Source: Alphaproteobacteria bacterium
GTDB lineage: Bacteria; Pseudomonadota; Alphaproteobacteria; UBA828
Direction of reading: 5' to 3'
DNA: 56,108 bases
Assembly: GCA_022826665.1 (NCBI GenBank)
Contig: JAJDUK010000060.1
Location: 1-56,108 of the forward strand
Program-made: the position numbers and the translations under genes
Shown: positions 25,910 through 35,134 of the stretch, one piece after another
How the letters are laid out: each line of letters starts with the position of its first letter
How positions within the stretch are numbered: the stretch's first letter is position 1
The notes under the pieces: generated by a model
Databases searched by the model: none
Told to the model about the DNA's origin: nothing
What the model saw: the letters and a program-made list of their open reading frames with translations, nothing else

Positions 25910-28237
25910 TTAAGCTGTTGCTATTGCGCGCCAGACGCGCTCCGGGGTGAGCGGCATGTCGATATCGGTGACGCCGCGCTCCTTCAGCGCGTCGAGCACG
26001 GCGTTCACCACGGCTGCCGGCGCCGGGATCGCCCCCGCCTCGCCGCAGCCCTTGATGCCGAGCGGGTTCTGGTTGGTCGGCACGCCGTTGGAAGCGAGCG
26101 CGAAGGGCGGCATGTCGTCGGCGCGCGGCAGGCAGTAGTCCATGAACGAGCCGGAGAGCAGCTGGCCCGAGGCCTCGTCGTAGACGCAGTTCTCGAACAC
26201 CGCCTGTCCCAGACCCTGCGCCACGCCGCCGTGCACTTGGCCGTCCACCAGCACCGGATTGACGATGCGCCCGAAATCGTTGGCCGCCGCATAGTTGACG
26301 AGCTCAAGCGCGCCGGTCTCGGGGTCGATCTCGACCTCGCAGATGTGGCAGCCGTTGGGGAAGGTGCCCTCGAAGGTCTCCGTCTGGCCGTTCGCATCCA
26401 GCCCCGGCTTTATGCCCTCGGGCAGGTTGGCGGGGTCGTTCGCCTGCGCCGCCAGCGTCATGATGTCGATGGCGCGGTCGGTGCCGGCGATGGCGAAATC
26501 ACCGTCGGCGAAGCGGATGTCCGCCGGCGCCACCTCCAGCAAGTTGGCGGCGACCTGGGTGCCCTTCTCGATCACCTTGGCGGCGCCGTCCTCGATCGCG
26601 AGCGCCACCATGTAGGTGGAGCGCGAGCCTCCGCTGCCGCCACCGCCCGGCAGGTCGTCGCTGTCCCCCTCAATCAGGTCGATGGCCTCGAAGGGAATCC
26701 CCAGGCTCTCGCTGAGCAGCTGGGCATAGGTGGTCGTGTGGCCCTGACCGGAGGCGCGTGTGCCCGCGCTGAGGCTGACCCCACCGTCGTCGCGGAAGCG
26801 GATGGCGACGTGTTCGGCCGGATCGCCGATGGTCGATTCGACGTAGACCGCCATGCCGATGCCGCGCAGCTTGCCGCGCGCCGCCGAGTCCGCGCGCCGC
26901 TCGGCGAAGTCCGACCAGCCGGCGAGCGCCAGGCTGTCGTCGAGGTTGCGGGCGTAGTCGCCCGAGTCATAGGTGACGTCGAGCGGCACCTGGTACGGCA
27001 TCTCTGCCGCCGGAATCAGGTTGCGGCGGCGGATTTCGTCGGGCGCGAGGCCGAGCTTGGCTGCGGCCTTGTCCACCAGGCGCTCGACCACGTAGTTCGA
27101 TTCCGGAATGCCCGCGCCGCGGTAGGCATCGGTGAAGACGGTGTTGGTGAGCACGCCTTCGACCTCGGCATGGATCGCAGGCGTGCGGTAGGCGTTGGCG
27201 AGCATGCGCGTGTAGAGCAGGGTCGGCGAGATCGGCCCGAGGTTGGAGACATAGGCACCGAGATTGGCCAGCGTACGCACGCGCAAGCCCAGGAACTGCC
27301 CGCCCTCGTCCAGCGCCAGCGCCGCCCGGGTGATGTGATCGCGCGCCTGGGTGTCGCTCTGGAAGCCCTCGATGCGCCCGCACAGCCAGCGTACGGGCCG
27401 CCCCAGCTTGCGCGCGGCCCAGGCCACGAGCACGTGCTCCGGATAGGTGAAGTACTTCATGCCGAAGCCGCCGCCGAGGTCGTGGGAGAGGATGCGCAGG
27501 CGGTCCTCCTCGATCCCCATGATGCCGGCGATGACGGCGCGCGCACCGTGCACGTGCTGGCTGTTGATGTGGAGGGTGTAGCGCTCGCTCGCCGGATCGT
27601 AGACGCCGAGCGCGCCGCGCGGCTCGATGGTGTTCACCACCACGCGGTTGTTGACCAGCTCGATCTCCACCGTGTGGGCCGCAGCCTCGAAGGCGGCGTC
27701 GGTGGCGGCGGCGTCCCCTTGCGCCCACGTCAAGGAGAGGTTGCCCGGCGCCTCCGGCCAGATCTGCGGCGCGTCCGCATTGCGCGCCTTCGCCGCGTCG
27801 ACCACCGCCGGCAGCGGTTCGTAGTCCACGCTCACGAGCTCCGCCGCATCCTGCGCGGCTGCAAGAGTCTCGGCCACGACCATCACCACCGCCTCGCCGA
27901 CGTGGCGCGCGCGGTCCGTCGGCAGCATCGGGTTGGGCGGATAGCAGGCGGGGCTGCCATCCGGTCGCGTGAGCGGCACGAAGGCGTCGGCGATGCAGGG
28001 CAGCGTGCCAAGCCCGGCCGCCGCCACGTCCGCGCCGGTATAGACGGCAAGCACGCCGTCTGCGGCCGCCGCCGCTGTGTCGATCGCCGTTATGTCGGCG
28101 TGGGCAAGCGGCGAGCGCACGAAGCAGGCATGCACCTCGCCGTCGAGCGAAACGTCGTCCTGAAACCGCCCGCGGCCCCTGAGCAGAACGTCGTCTTCCT
28201 TGCGCGGTGCCGATTGGCCGACGCCGAACCGTGCCAT
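25910..28237 (-). CDS. Xanthine dehydrogenase/CoxL-family molybdopterin-binding subunit
   Basis: A 775-residue large subunit of a molybdenum hydroxylase. Family motifs are present: the N-terminal [16 protein letters not shown], the molybdopterin loop [26 protein letters not shown] at the active-site loop, GQGHTT, and the catalytic-glutamate region [12 protein letters not shown] near the C terminus. The AYRGAG loop resembles form II (not true CO dehydrogenase, which has AYRCSFR). The partner iron-sulfur and FAD subunits normally encoded next to it are absent; only a VOC gene follows. The start is ATG 28237 with GGGAGGGAA upstream. The likely reaction is hydroxylation of an aldehyde or N-heterocycle. 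Substrate unknown. Confidence 0.87.
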   Translation of the reverse strand: MARFGVGQSAPRKEDDVLLRGRGRFQDDVSLDGEVHACFVRSPLAHADITAIDTAAAAADGVLAVYTGADVAAAGLGTLPCIADAFVPLTRPDGSPACYPPNPMLPTDRARHVGEAVVMVVAETLAAAQDAAELVSVDYEPLPAVVDAAKARNADAPQIWPEAPGNLSLTWAQGDAAATDAAFEAAAHTVEIELVNNRVVVNTIEPRGALGVYDPASERYTLHINSQHVHGARAVIAGIMGIEEDRLRILSHDLGGGFGMKYFTYPEHVLVAWAARKLGRPVRWLCGRIEGFQSDTQARDHITRAALALDEGGQFLGLRVRTLANLGAYVSNLGPISPTLLYTRMLANAYRTPAIHAEVEGVLTNTVFTDAYRGAGIPESNYVVERLVDKAAAKLGLAPDEIRRRNLIPAAEMPYQVPLDVTYDSGDYARNLDDSLALAGWSDFAERRADSAARGKLRGIGMAVYVESTIGDPAEHVAIRFRDDGGVSLSAGTRASGQGHTTTYAQLLSESLGIPFEAIDLIEGDSDDLPGGGGSGGSRSTYMVALAIEDGAAKVIEKGTQVAANLLEVAPADIRFADGDFAIAGTDRAIDIMTLAAQANDPANLPEGIKPGLDANGQTETFEGTFPNGCHICEVEIDPETGALELVNYAAANDFGRIVNPVLVDGQVHGGVAQGLGQAVFENCVYDEASGQLLSGSFMDYCLPRADDMPPFALASNGVPTNQNPLGIKGCGEAGAIPAPAAVVNAVLDALKERGVTDIDMPLTPERVWRAIATA

Positions 28238-28427
28238 CGTTCCCTCCCCGTCTCGTGCGGGCATGATAGGGAACTCGGCCGCGGGCGTCATCTCGGCCGG
28301 ACACCGAGGACTTGCCGGTGCACGGGGCCTGCGCCTCTGCCCGAATCGGGCGCCTCTGTGCTACCTAGCCGTGGAGGAGGTCGGGGTGCCGGTGCGGCCT
28401 TCCGCGAGCGAGCCAGAGGAGGAAGGG

Positions 28428-28886
28428 ATGACGTTTGAGGAGAAGGTCGAGCGCCTCAGCGCGATCGAGGACATCAAGCAGCTCAAGGCGCGCTACTGCC
28501 AGCTCTGCGACGCCGGCTACGACCCCGACGGCATCGCGGCGATGTTCGTGGAAGACGGCGTGTGGGACGGGGGCGAGAACTTCGGCTGCCACGTGGGGCG
28601 CTCGGCGATCCACGGCTTCTTCTCAGGCATCTCCAACGACATCGTCTTCGCCGCCCACCTCGTGCTCAACCCGATCATCACGGTGGATGGCGACAGCGCC
28701 AACGGCAAGTGGTGGCTGATCATGCCGTGCACCACCGAGCTCGGCGGTGGACCCAAGGAGGCGCGCTGGCTGCTCGCGGAATACGACGACGACTACGTGC
28801 GCGTCGACGGCACCTGGTACTACAAGCACCTGCGCATCGACCTGAAGTTCTTCACCCCGCACAAGGACGGCTGGGTGGAGACCTGA
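28428..28886 (+). CDS. SnoaL-like / NTF2-fold protein
   Basis: A 152-residue protein with an alpha+beta NTF2-like layout: an N-terminal helix pair (IEDIKQLKARYCQLCDAGYDPDGIAAMF), then EDGVWDGG, a short helix and C-terminal beta strands ending DLKFFTPHKDGW. Such proteins are often small hydratases, isomerases or ring-hydroxylating-type dehydratases (SnoaL, scytalone dehydratase). No catalytic assignment is possible. AGGAGGAAGG precedes the ATG. It is divergent from the molybdenum hydroxylase gene, sharing a 190-bp promoter region. Confidence 0.75.
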   Translation: MTFEEKVERLSAIEDIKQLKARYCQLCDAGYDPDGIAAMFVEDGVWDGGENFGCHVGRSAIHGFFSGISNDIVFAAHLVLNPIITVDGDSANGKWWLIMPCTTELGGGPKEARWLLAEYDDDYVRVDGTWYYKHLRIDLKFFTPHKDGWVET

Positions 28887-29096
28887 GCTCGCCTCTCCCA
28901 ACTCATTCATTCCCTCGGTCGCCGAGCGCTCGCTCCGTTCGATCGTGCGCTCCGCGCGCGTGGACGCACGATGCTCCGCGCTTACGCACGGTGCCCCCTC
29001 CTCACCCCGGCCAGTTTTCCGGGTTTTCATCCCATTTGTCCCTCTGATTGAGGTGCAGGCCCTGATCCTGATGAGAAATCCGGGCTAGAAGGTCGC

Positions 29097-29990
29097 ATGG
29101 TCCCCCCGCAATCCGCGTCGGTCGCGCCGCTCCTCGGCGTCCTTTACATGTGCGTGGCCGCGGGCTTCGGGCTGCCGGGTCTGAACGCCCTCGTGAAGGC
29201 GCTCATCTCCGACTATCACATGGTGCAGATCATCTGGTTCCGCTGCGTCGTGCACCTGGGCTTCATGGTGGTGCTCTTCATGCCGGCGATGGGGCTGCGA
29301 GTCTTCGCGAGCCGTCGCCCGTGGCTGCAGTCGATCCGCTCGCTCACCCAGCTCGTCACCTTCACGTTGATCTGGGTCGCGCTCTTTTGGACGCCGATCA
29401 CCACCGTCACCATGGTGCTCTTCACCGGCCCGCTGATGCTGGTGGCGCTCTCCGTGCCCTTCCTCGGCGAGCGCGTGGGTCCGCGCCGTTGGGCTGCGGT
29501 CGTCATCGGCTTCGCCGGCGTGCTGATCGTGCTCCGTCCCGGCGCCGACGTGGTGCACTGGGGCGCGCTGCTGGTGCTCGGCGGCGCGTTCTTCTACGCC
29601 ATCTATCAGATCCAGACCCGCAAGCTCGCGGGCTACGATGATCCGCGCACGACGGCGGTCTACACCATTCTCGCCGCCTTCATCGTGGCCACGGTCGCGG
29701 TGCCGTTCTTCTGGGAAATGCCCGGAAACACGGTGGACTGGCTGCTGTTCCTGTCGCTCGGCGTGGTCGGCGGGCTCGCCCACTACTTCATCATCAAGGC
29801 CTATCAATATGCCGAGGCCTCGCTGGTCGGCCCCTTCGACTACAGCCAGCTCGTGGGCGCCAGCATCTTCGGCTTCGCGTTTTTCGGCGAGGTCCCCGAC
29901 GTCTGGACTTGGGTCGGCGCCGCCGTGATCATCGCGAGCGGGCTCTATATCGCCCACCGCGAGGCGCGCCTGAGGCGAACGGCAGTCTGA
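29097..29990 (+). CDS. EamA/DMT-family transporter, copy 1
   Basis: A 297-residue inner-membrane protein with about ten hydrophobic helices and two EamA repeats (about 14-146 and 160-285). The drug/metabolite transporter family exports or imports amino acids, sugars or metabolites; the substrate is unknown. It is closely related to the next gene: shared stretches include LVALSVPFLGERVGPRRWAA and YQIQTRKLAGYDD versus LSVPMLGERVGPRRWAA and FQIQTRQLAGHDD. The two are a tandem duplication with a 53-bp gap. The preceding 210-bp gap has a partial inverted repeat (ATCGTGCG...CGCACGAT) but no gene. Confidence 0.88.
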   Translation: MVPPQSASVAPLLGVLYMCVAAGFGLPGLNALVKALISDYHMVQIIWFRCVVHLGFMVVLFMPAMGLRVFASRRPWLQSIRSLTQLVTFTLIWVALFWTPITTVTMVLFTGPLMLVALSVPFLGERVGPRRWAAVVIGFAGVLIVLRPGADVVHWGALLVLGGAFFYAIYQIQTRKLAGYDDPRTTAVYTILAAFIVATVAVPFFWEMPGNTVDWLLFLSLGVVGGLAHYFIIKAYQYAEASLVGPFDYSQLVGASIFGFAFFGEVPDVWTWVGAAVIIASGLYIAHREARLRRTAV

Positions 29991-30043
29991 GCCCGCCAAC
30001 GCCCGCTCTGGCCGGGCCACGGGCGATCCCATAGAACAAGCAG

Positions 30044-30955
30044 ATGACCGTCGCGCCTGCCCGCCTCGACGACTCGTTCCGGGGCATCCTGTTCATGTGC
30101 CTCACCGCGATCGTCCTCTTTCCGTTTCTCAACGCGTTGGTCAAGTATCTGCTCTCGCACGATTATTCGATCGTGCAGATCATGTGGATGCGCTCGGTCA
30201 TCCACATGGCGTGGATGCTCGCACTGTTCCTGCCCCGTGGCGGCCTGCGTATCCTGCGCAGCAGCCGGCCCGGCCTGCAGCTCGTCCGTTCCTCGCTGCA
30301 GCTGGTGGCGCTGGTGCTCTACATCATCGCGCTCTCCCATGTGTCGCTCACCGCGATAACGATGGCCTTCTTCACGGCGCCGCTCATGGTGGTGGCGCTC
30401 TCGGTGCCCATGCTGGGGGAGCGGGTGGGGCCCCGGCGCTGGGCCGCCGTGGCATTCGGCTTTGCCGGTGCGGCGGTGATCTTCCGCCCCGGCGGCGAGA
30501 TCATTCACTGGTCGTTCCTGCTGGTGCTCGGCGCCGCTGCGGCTTACGCGGTCTTCCAGATCCAGACCCGCCAGCTCGCGGGCCACGACGACTACCGCAC
30601 CACCGCGATCTACACGATCATCGTGGCCTTGGTGGCGACCACCTGCGCCGGGCCGTTCTTCTGGACCTGGCCAACGGATCCGATCCACTGGGCGGTCTTC
30701 TTCGGCCTCGGCCTGTTCGGCGGCATCGGCCATTTCGGCGTCATCAAGGCGTACCAGTACGGCCGCGCCTCTGTGGTCGGTCCCTTCGACTACGGGCAGC
30801 TGATCGGCGCTGCGGTGATCGGCTTCCTCTGGTTCGGTGAGGTCGTGGACCTCTGGACCTGGCTGGGCGCAGCGCTGATTGTCGCCAGCGGCATCTACAT
30901 CGCGCGCCGCGAGGCGGTGCAGGGCGCAGGCCGCGGACCCAAGGCGCATCTCTAG
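30044..30955 (+). CDS. EamA/DMT-family transporter, copy 2
   Basis: A 303-residue membrane protein, paralogue of the preceding gene, with the same ten-helix, two-EamA-repeat architecture. The central conserved block GERVGPRRWAAVAFGFAG and the second-half segment IKAYQYGRASVVGPFDYGQL match copy 1 closely, while the N terminus (ARLDDSFRGILFMCLTAIVLFPFLN) has diverged. Tandem pairs may give different specificities or a heterodimer. Substrate unknown. Two stable hairpins follow its stop. Confidence 0.88.
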   Translation: MTVAPARLDDSFRGILFMCLTAIVLFPFLNALVKYLLSHDYSIVQIMWMRSVIHMAWMLALFLPRGGLRILRSSRPGLQLVRSSLQLVALVLYIIALSHVSLTAITMAFFTAPLMVVALSVPMLGERVGPRRWAAVAFGFAGAAVIFRPGGEIIHWSFLLVLGAAAAYAVFQIQTRQLAGHDDYRTTAIYTIIVALVATTCAGPFFWTWPTDPIHWAVFFGLGLFGGIGHFGVIKAYQYGRASVVGPFDYGQLIGAAVIGFLWFGEVVDLWTWLGAALIVASGIYIARREAVQGAGRGPKAHL

Positions 30956-30974
30956 CTATTCATCGCTCACGGCA

Positions 30975-31065
30975 GCCGGCCTACGGCCGGCGCCTCCGCG
31001 AGGGCGCCGCAGGAGCGGCGGGCCGCAGTCGCGGCCTTTCGCGCGTCCGTCAACGACGGACGCGC
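30975..31065. terminator. Two perfect hairpins between convergent genes
   Basis: A 7-bp stem with a 3-nt loop (30975-30981 with 30985-30991) and an 11-bp perfect stem with a 3-nt loop (31041-31051 with 31055-31065) lie between the DMT transporter and the DUF6064 gene. The second stem starts 1 bp beyond the DUF6064 stop. No U tract follows either one, so they may work as 3'-end-stabilising or bidirectional termination structures. Confidence 0.6.
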
Positions 31066-31066
31066 T

Positions 31067-31723
31067 CTAACCCGGCTTTCTCACCAGGGGTGCGACCCAG
31101 GCGGCGAGACCAGCGAGCAGGGCGGCGAGCACCGCCCAGCCCTGCCAGGCGCCCATGGTGACGAGCGTGAGCGTGGAAACCGCGAGCCACAGCACCGGGG
31201 CGATGCACAGGAGGGCCGTCCAGCGGCTGCGTTCCGCGAGCGCCAGCAGGCCGAGCGTGGCGACGGCCGTGGGGTCCGGCGCGAGCGCGATGATCTCGGC
31301 CTCGCGCCAGGGGCGTCCGTCGAGCGGCGCGAGAACGGGCCAGATCAGCACCGCCGCGACCAGGCCGATGCCGGGCCAGGCGCCGCGCTCCTGCTGTACG
31401 AAGACGAGCCGGCCCGAGAGGCCGAGCCCCACCAGCAGGGCGGCCTCGGCGTAGAAGCCCCAGGCGAGCGTGGGCGCGACCCAGTTGACCGTTCCATAGC
31501 GGAGCGCGACGAACTGCCAGCCGGTCCAGAGCCAGGCCGCACCGAGCACCGGGCCGAGCCAACGCCCGGAGGGCCGCCTGCCCCAAATGAAGGTGAGCGC
31601 AAGCAGCGCAGCCGCTGCCAGCACCACCGGTTGGGCCGGCCAGACCGCGTCGTTTTCCAGCGCGAAGAGCCGCCAATAGACCTGCGGCGAGAATAGCAGC
31701 AGGTCTTCCAGCGTCCAGGACAC
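31067..31723 (-). CDS. DUF6064-like integral membrane protein
   Basis: A 218-residue protein with about six hydrophobic segments (for example VVLAAAALLALTFIWG near 32-47 and WAVLAALLAGLAAWVAPLV at the end). The N terminus, with FSPQVYWRLFALENDAVWPAQ, resembles the family annotated DUF6064, whose function is unknown. It starts with GTG. It is the last gene on the minus strand after the aldo/keto reductase (63-bp gap) and may belong to the same transcript. No enzymatic motif is visible. Confidence 0.7.
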   Translation of the reverse strand: MSWTLEDLLLFSPQVYWRLFALENDAVWPAQPVVLAAAALLALTFIWGRRPSGRWLGPVLGAAWLWTGWQFVALRYGTVNWVAPTLAWGFYAEAALLVGLGLSGRLVFVQQERGAWPGIGLVAAVLIWPVLAPLDGRPWREAEIIALAPDPTAVATLGLLALAERSRWTALLCIAPVLWLAVSTLTLVTMGAWQGWAVLAALLAGLAAWVAPLVRKPG

Positions 31724-31786
31724 GGCTAGCGCGCGCTTTGCCTCTGCCCGAGGCTCCCGCGGGGCTTCAGTTCGAGCTGGGCGGCG

Positions 31787-32689
31787 CTACAGGCTCTCCA
31801 CATGCTCCGCCATACGCCGGCGCATGGCGGCGTCCGGCATGGGGCCGAATGCGGCGGACTTGTTCTCGCGCACGTGGTCCACCCGCCGCGTTGCGGGGAT
31901 CGCGGCCGTGACCGCGGGATGCGAGATGATGAACTTCAGCAGGAACTGCGGCCAGGTGGAGACCCCGATCTCGCTGGCCCAGCCGGGCAGCGGATGGCCC
32001 GCAAGCCAGTCCGGCAGCCGGCCGCGCTGGAAGGGCCGGTTGCAGATGACCGCGATCCCCTGCTCCAGCGCAAGCGGCAACAGGCGGCGTTCCACCTCCC
32101 GGTCCACGATGTTGTAGGTGAGCTGGACGAAATCGGGCGGCCGGCTGCGCATGACCTCCTCGAGCTCCTCGTGCCGGCGGCCGTGCGAGGTGGTGACGCC
32201 GGTGTAGCGCAGCCGCCCGGCCGCCTTCATGGCCTCGAGGGTGTCGAGATTCGCTTCCCAGTCGATCAGGTTGTGGACCTGCAGAAGATCGAAGCGCTGG
32301 ACGCCCCAGCGCCGGGTCGTCTCCGCAATCTGCGCCGGGCCGTCGGCGGCATCGATCCAGACCTTGTCGGCGGAGAAGAGTCCCGCCGGATGGCCGAGCG
32401 TCGCCAGCGCGTCGCCGATCACCGCCTGCGAGGAGCCGTACATGGGCGAGGAATCGACCATGCCCCCGCCCGCCTCGAAGAAGGCGGCCATCACGGCGCG
32501 GCATTCGGCCCGCAGCAGCGGATCGTCGCCCACATTGAAGGTGATCCAGCTGCCGATCCCGACCGCCGGCACCGGCTCTCCAGTTGCCGGAATGCGCTTG
32601 GATAGCGCCTCTCCGGCTGAGGCGCCGAGCGCCGGCGCCGCAAGCGCAGCGCCCGCTCCGACCAGCACCGCCCGGCGCGTCACGCGCAT
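31787..32689 (-). CDS. Exported (TAT-like signal) aldo/keto reductase
   Basis: A 300-residue AKR barrel protein with an unusual N-terminal signal (TRRAVLVGAGAALAAPALGASAG) with twin arginines, suggesting TAT export. The barrel begins VPAVGIGSW; family residues are in MVDSSPMYGSS (catalytic Asp and Tyr) and KVWID (catalytic Lys), and the substrate-loop HNL is present (LLQVHNL). AKRs reduce aldehydes and ketones with NADPH, a cofactor normally absent from the periplasm; a few TAT-dependent AKRs are known. It follows the carboxyltransferase gene by 23 bp, so it lies in the BC-CT operon. Confidence 0.82.
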   Translation of the reverse strand: MRVTRRAVLVGAGAALAAPALGASAGEALSKRIPATGEPVPAVGIGSWITFNVGDDPLLRAECRAVMAAFFEAGGGMVDSSPMYGSSQAVIGDALATLGHPAGLFSADKVWIDAADGPAQIAETTRRWGVQRFDLLQVHNLIDWEANLDTLEAMKAAGRLRYTGVTTSHGRRHEELEEVMRSRPPDFVQLTYNIVDREVERRLLPLALEQGIAVICNRPFQRGRLPDWLAGHPLPGWASEIGVSTWPQFLLKFIISHPAVTAAIPATRRVDHVRENKSAAFGPMPDAAMRRRMAEHVESL

Positions 32690-32712
32690 GGGACGCCCTT
32701 TCGCTTCCTCGA

Positions 32713-33582
32713 TCAGAACCGTTGGTCTTGGTCCAGCTTCCCGACCCAGTGCCTGTAGTTGTGCACCGAAAAGCGCTGATACTCGACCACGTTGTAGAGG
32801 TAGGTGCCCTCTTCGATCCGTGCCTCCGCCTGTTCGTAGCCCTCCTGGGTCACGGGCACGAACTTGATGCGGTCGCCCGGCTGGAACAGCACGATGTCCC
32901 CACCGAAGACGTCGAAGCGCTTCTCCGTGTCCCAGATCGGCACCGGTGTGCGGCCGAGTAGCTGATAGCCCCCCGGCGTGTTGACCGGGTAGATCGCGCT
33001 CGCCGACCCGCCCATGCCCACCGTCCCTTGCGGTGTCCAGGTGCGGGGCGGGTTGTACTTGGGCACGGTGATCATCGCCCGAGGGTCGAGCGGCTGGAGG
33101 AAGGGCAGCCCCGGCCAGAAGCCGAGGGAGGCCACCCAGTACTCCGAGCTCGAATGGACGCGGACGAGCTGGTCGCGGTCGGCGAGGCCGTTGAGCCGCG
33201 CCACCATGTCCGGGTCGTACTCCTTGGGTGTGATCTTCTCGCTGTAGTCCTCGATGCAGTCCCTGGTCCACGGATCGAGGTACATGGTCTCGAACAGGAA
33301 GAGCCGGCTGTCGAGCTCGATATCGTCGGTGGAGCCCAAGCTCGCGATCAGCGCCTTCAGCTCCTTCACCACGTCGTCGTAGGAGATCTCGCGCGGCTCG
33401 TAGTGAACCAGCATCGAGGCGAAGCAGGGCGCGGTCTCGACGATGCCCTTGGTCTTGTCGGCGACGATGCGCGCCGCTAGCCCCTGGGCGACGAAGTTCA
33501 GCTCCAGGTTCATCTCATTGCCGAACTCGATCAGCACGTAACGGTCGCCGCCGGGCAGGAACTTTGGCTCGTCGTAGATCAT
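32713..33582 (-). CDS. PxpB/KipI-type carboxyltransferase domain protein (subunit 1 half)
   Basis: A 289-residue protein of the allophanate-hydrolase-subunit-1 / 5-oxoprolinase-subunit-B family. The conserved core is ASLGFWPGLPFL, then GTVGMGGSASAIYP and NTPGGYQLLGRTP (about residues 150-215), with a C-terminal beta segment. It is longer than typical PxpB (about 220-240), with extra sequence around TMYLDPWTRDCIEDY recalling the urea-carboxylase carboxyltransferase region. Normally a second half (PxpC/KipA) is next door; none is seen here. It lies 24 bp downstream of the biotin carboxylase gene, so a biotin-linked carboxylation or ATP-dependent ring-opening role is plausible. Substrate unknown. 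Confidence 0.8.
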   Translation of the reverse strand: MIYDEPKFLPGGDRYVLIEFGNEMNLELNFVAQGLAARIVADKTKGIVETAPCFASMLVHYEPREISYDDVVKELKALIASLGSTDDIELDSRLFLFETMYLDPWTRDCIEDYSEKITPKEYDPDMVARLNGLADRDQLVRVHSSSEYWVASLGFWPGLPFLQPLDPRAMITVPKYNPPRTWTPQGTVGMGGSASAIYPVNTPGGYQLLGRTPVPIWDTEKRFDVFGGDIVLFQPGDRIKFVPVTQEGYEQAEARIEEGTYLYNVVEYQRFSVHNYRHWVGKLDQDQRF

Positions 33583-33606
33583 GGCGCGGCTCTCTCAGGC
33601 GGGCGC

Positions 33607-34968
33607 TCAGGCGCCCATCAAATCCGACCGATGCTCGTCCACGAAGCCGGTGTGGGTGTTCCCGGCGCGGAAGGCATCATGGTCGATAACTTTGCGCAGA
33701 AAGTCGATGTTGGTGACGATACCCTCTATACGGAATTCGCCGAGCGCCGTCAGCATCCTGTCGATGGCGGCGCTGCGGTCGTTGCCGTGGGCGACGAGCT
33801 TGGCGATCATGGGGTCGTAGAAGGGCGTGATCCGGTCGCCTTGCGCCACCCCGGTATCCAGGCGGATGCCTGCGCCTGTGGGCGGCGGCGCGAAGCGCTC
33901 CAGCAGGCCCGGCGAGGGCAGGAAATTCTTGTCCGGGTTCTCGGCGTAGATGCGGCACTCGATGGCGTGGCCGTCGGGCCCGTCCGCCGGCGCGGCGAGC
34001 CCCGACAGGTCCTCGCCCCGCGCGAGGCGGAGCTGAAGGCCCACCAGGTCGAGCCCCGTGATCATTTCCGTCGCCGGGTGCTCCACCTGGATGCGCGTGT
34101 TCATTTCAAGGAAGTAGAACTCGCCGTCCGGCGCCAGGATGAACTCGACCGTGCCGGCGCCGCGGTAGTGCTCCCGCGCCACCAGGGCGAGCGCCGCGTC
34201 CGCCATGCGCGCTCTCAGCGCGGGATCGACCGCAGGCGAGGGCGCCTCCTCGACGATCTTCTGGAAGCGCCGCTGCACCGAGCACTCGCGTTCCATCAGG
34301 TGGAAGCCGCGTCCGTCGCCGTGCCCGAACACCTGAATCTCGATATGGCGCGGGCGTTGCACCAGCCGCTCCAGGTAAACAGTGCCGTCGCCGAACGCGC
34401 GCTCCGCCATGGTCTGCGTGGCGGTGACGACGTCCGCGAGCTTGGCCGGCTCCTCCACCTGCCGCATCCCGATACCACCACCCCCGGCGGACGCCTTCAC
34501 CAGCAACGGGAAGCCCACGGCCTGGGCGGCGTCGTCGAGGCCGGAGGGATCGTTGGCCGTGAGCCGGGCGCTACCGGGGACGATGGGGAGCCCCGCTTCG
34601 CGGGCGATGGTGCGGGCGCGCTCCTTGTCGCCCATGGCGGCGATGCTCTCCGCCGTGGGCCCCACCCAGACAAGGCCGGCATCCTCCACCGCCTGCGCGA
34701 AGGCGGGGTTCTCGGCAAGAAAACCGTAGCCCGGATGGATCGCATCGGCGCCGCTCTCGCAGGCCGCCGCGACGATCTTGTCGGCGACGAGGTAGCTCTC
34801 CTTCGCCGCCGGCGGCCCGATGGGAAGCGCCTCGTCGGCCTCGGCCACGTGGCGGGCGTCGGCGTCGGCCTCCGAATAGACCGCGACCGTCGCGATGCCG
34901 AGCGACCGCGCGCTTCGCATGATCCGGCAGGCGATCTCGCCCCGGTTCGCAATCAGGAGCTTTTGCAT
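33607..34968 (-). CDS. Biotin carboxylase (AccC-like)
   Basis: A 453-residue ATP-grasp enzyme that carboxylates biotin on a carrier protein. The N-terminal LLIANRGEIACRIMRSARSLG, the glycine-rich ATP loop KASAGGGGIGMR, the Mg/ATP motif FLEMNTRIQVEHPATE and the C-terminal biotin-carboxylase domain (IECRIYAENPDKNFLPSPG) are all intact. No biotin-carrier domain is attached, and no BCCP gene is in the window. It is the first gene of the minus-strand BC-CT-AKR(-DUF6064) set, divergent from the acetone-carboxylase-like operon. The setting suggests a dedicated rather than housekeeping role. Confidence 0.88.
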   Translation of the reverse strand: MQKLLIANRGEIACRIMRSARSLGIATVAVYSEADADARHVAEADEALPIGPPAAKESYLVADKIVAAACESGADAIHPGYGFLAENPAFAQAVEDAGLVWVGPTAESIAAMGDKERARTIAREAGLPIVPGSARLTANDPSGLDDAAQAVGFPLLVKASAGGGGIGMRQVEEPAKLADVVTATQTMAERAFGDGTVYLERLVQRPRHIEIQVFGHGDGRGFHLMERECSVQRRFQKIVEEAPSPAVDPALRARMADAALALVAREHYRGAGTVEFILAPDGEFYFLEMNTRIQVEHPATEMITGLDLVGLQLRLARGEDLSGLAAPADGPDGHAIECRIYAENPDKNFLPSPGLLERFAPPPTGAGIRLDTGVAQGDRITPFYDPMIAKLVAHGNDRSAAIDRMLTALGEFRIEGIVTNIDFLRKVIDHDAFRAGNTHTGFVDEHRSDLMGA

Positions 34969-35134
34969 GGGCACCGGGCTCGTGGGCGCTGCGCGGCACG
35001 GCTTGCGGCCGCGCTCGGCAACCGGGCGAGAGGCTACCCGCCCCCTCCGGGTGCCGCAAGCCGAGGCCGGAATTTGTGCCCCTACGACCGGGCGGCAATG
35101 TGCGGCATAGTGTCGCCCGGCCTCCGCAACGGGG

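Noticed and set aside
25910-28237. True carbon monoxide dehydrogenase large subunit (coxL form I)
   Set aside because: The active-site loop is AYRGAG, not AYRCSFR, and coxM and coxS are absent.
28900-29000. Intrinsic terminator in the gap before the DMT genes (ATCGTGCG...CGCACGAT)
   Set aside because: Stem is only 8 bp with a 15-nt loop and no U tract; too weak to list as a feature.
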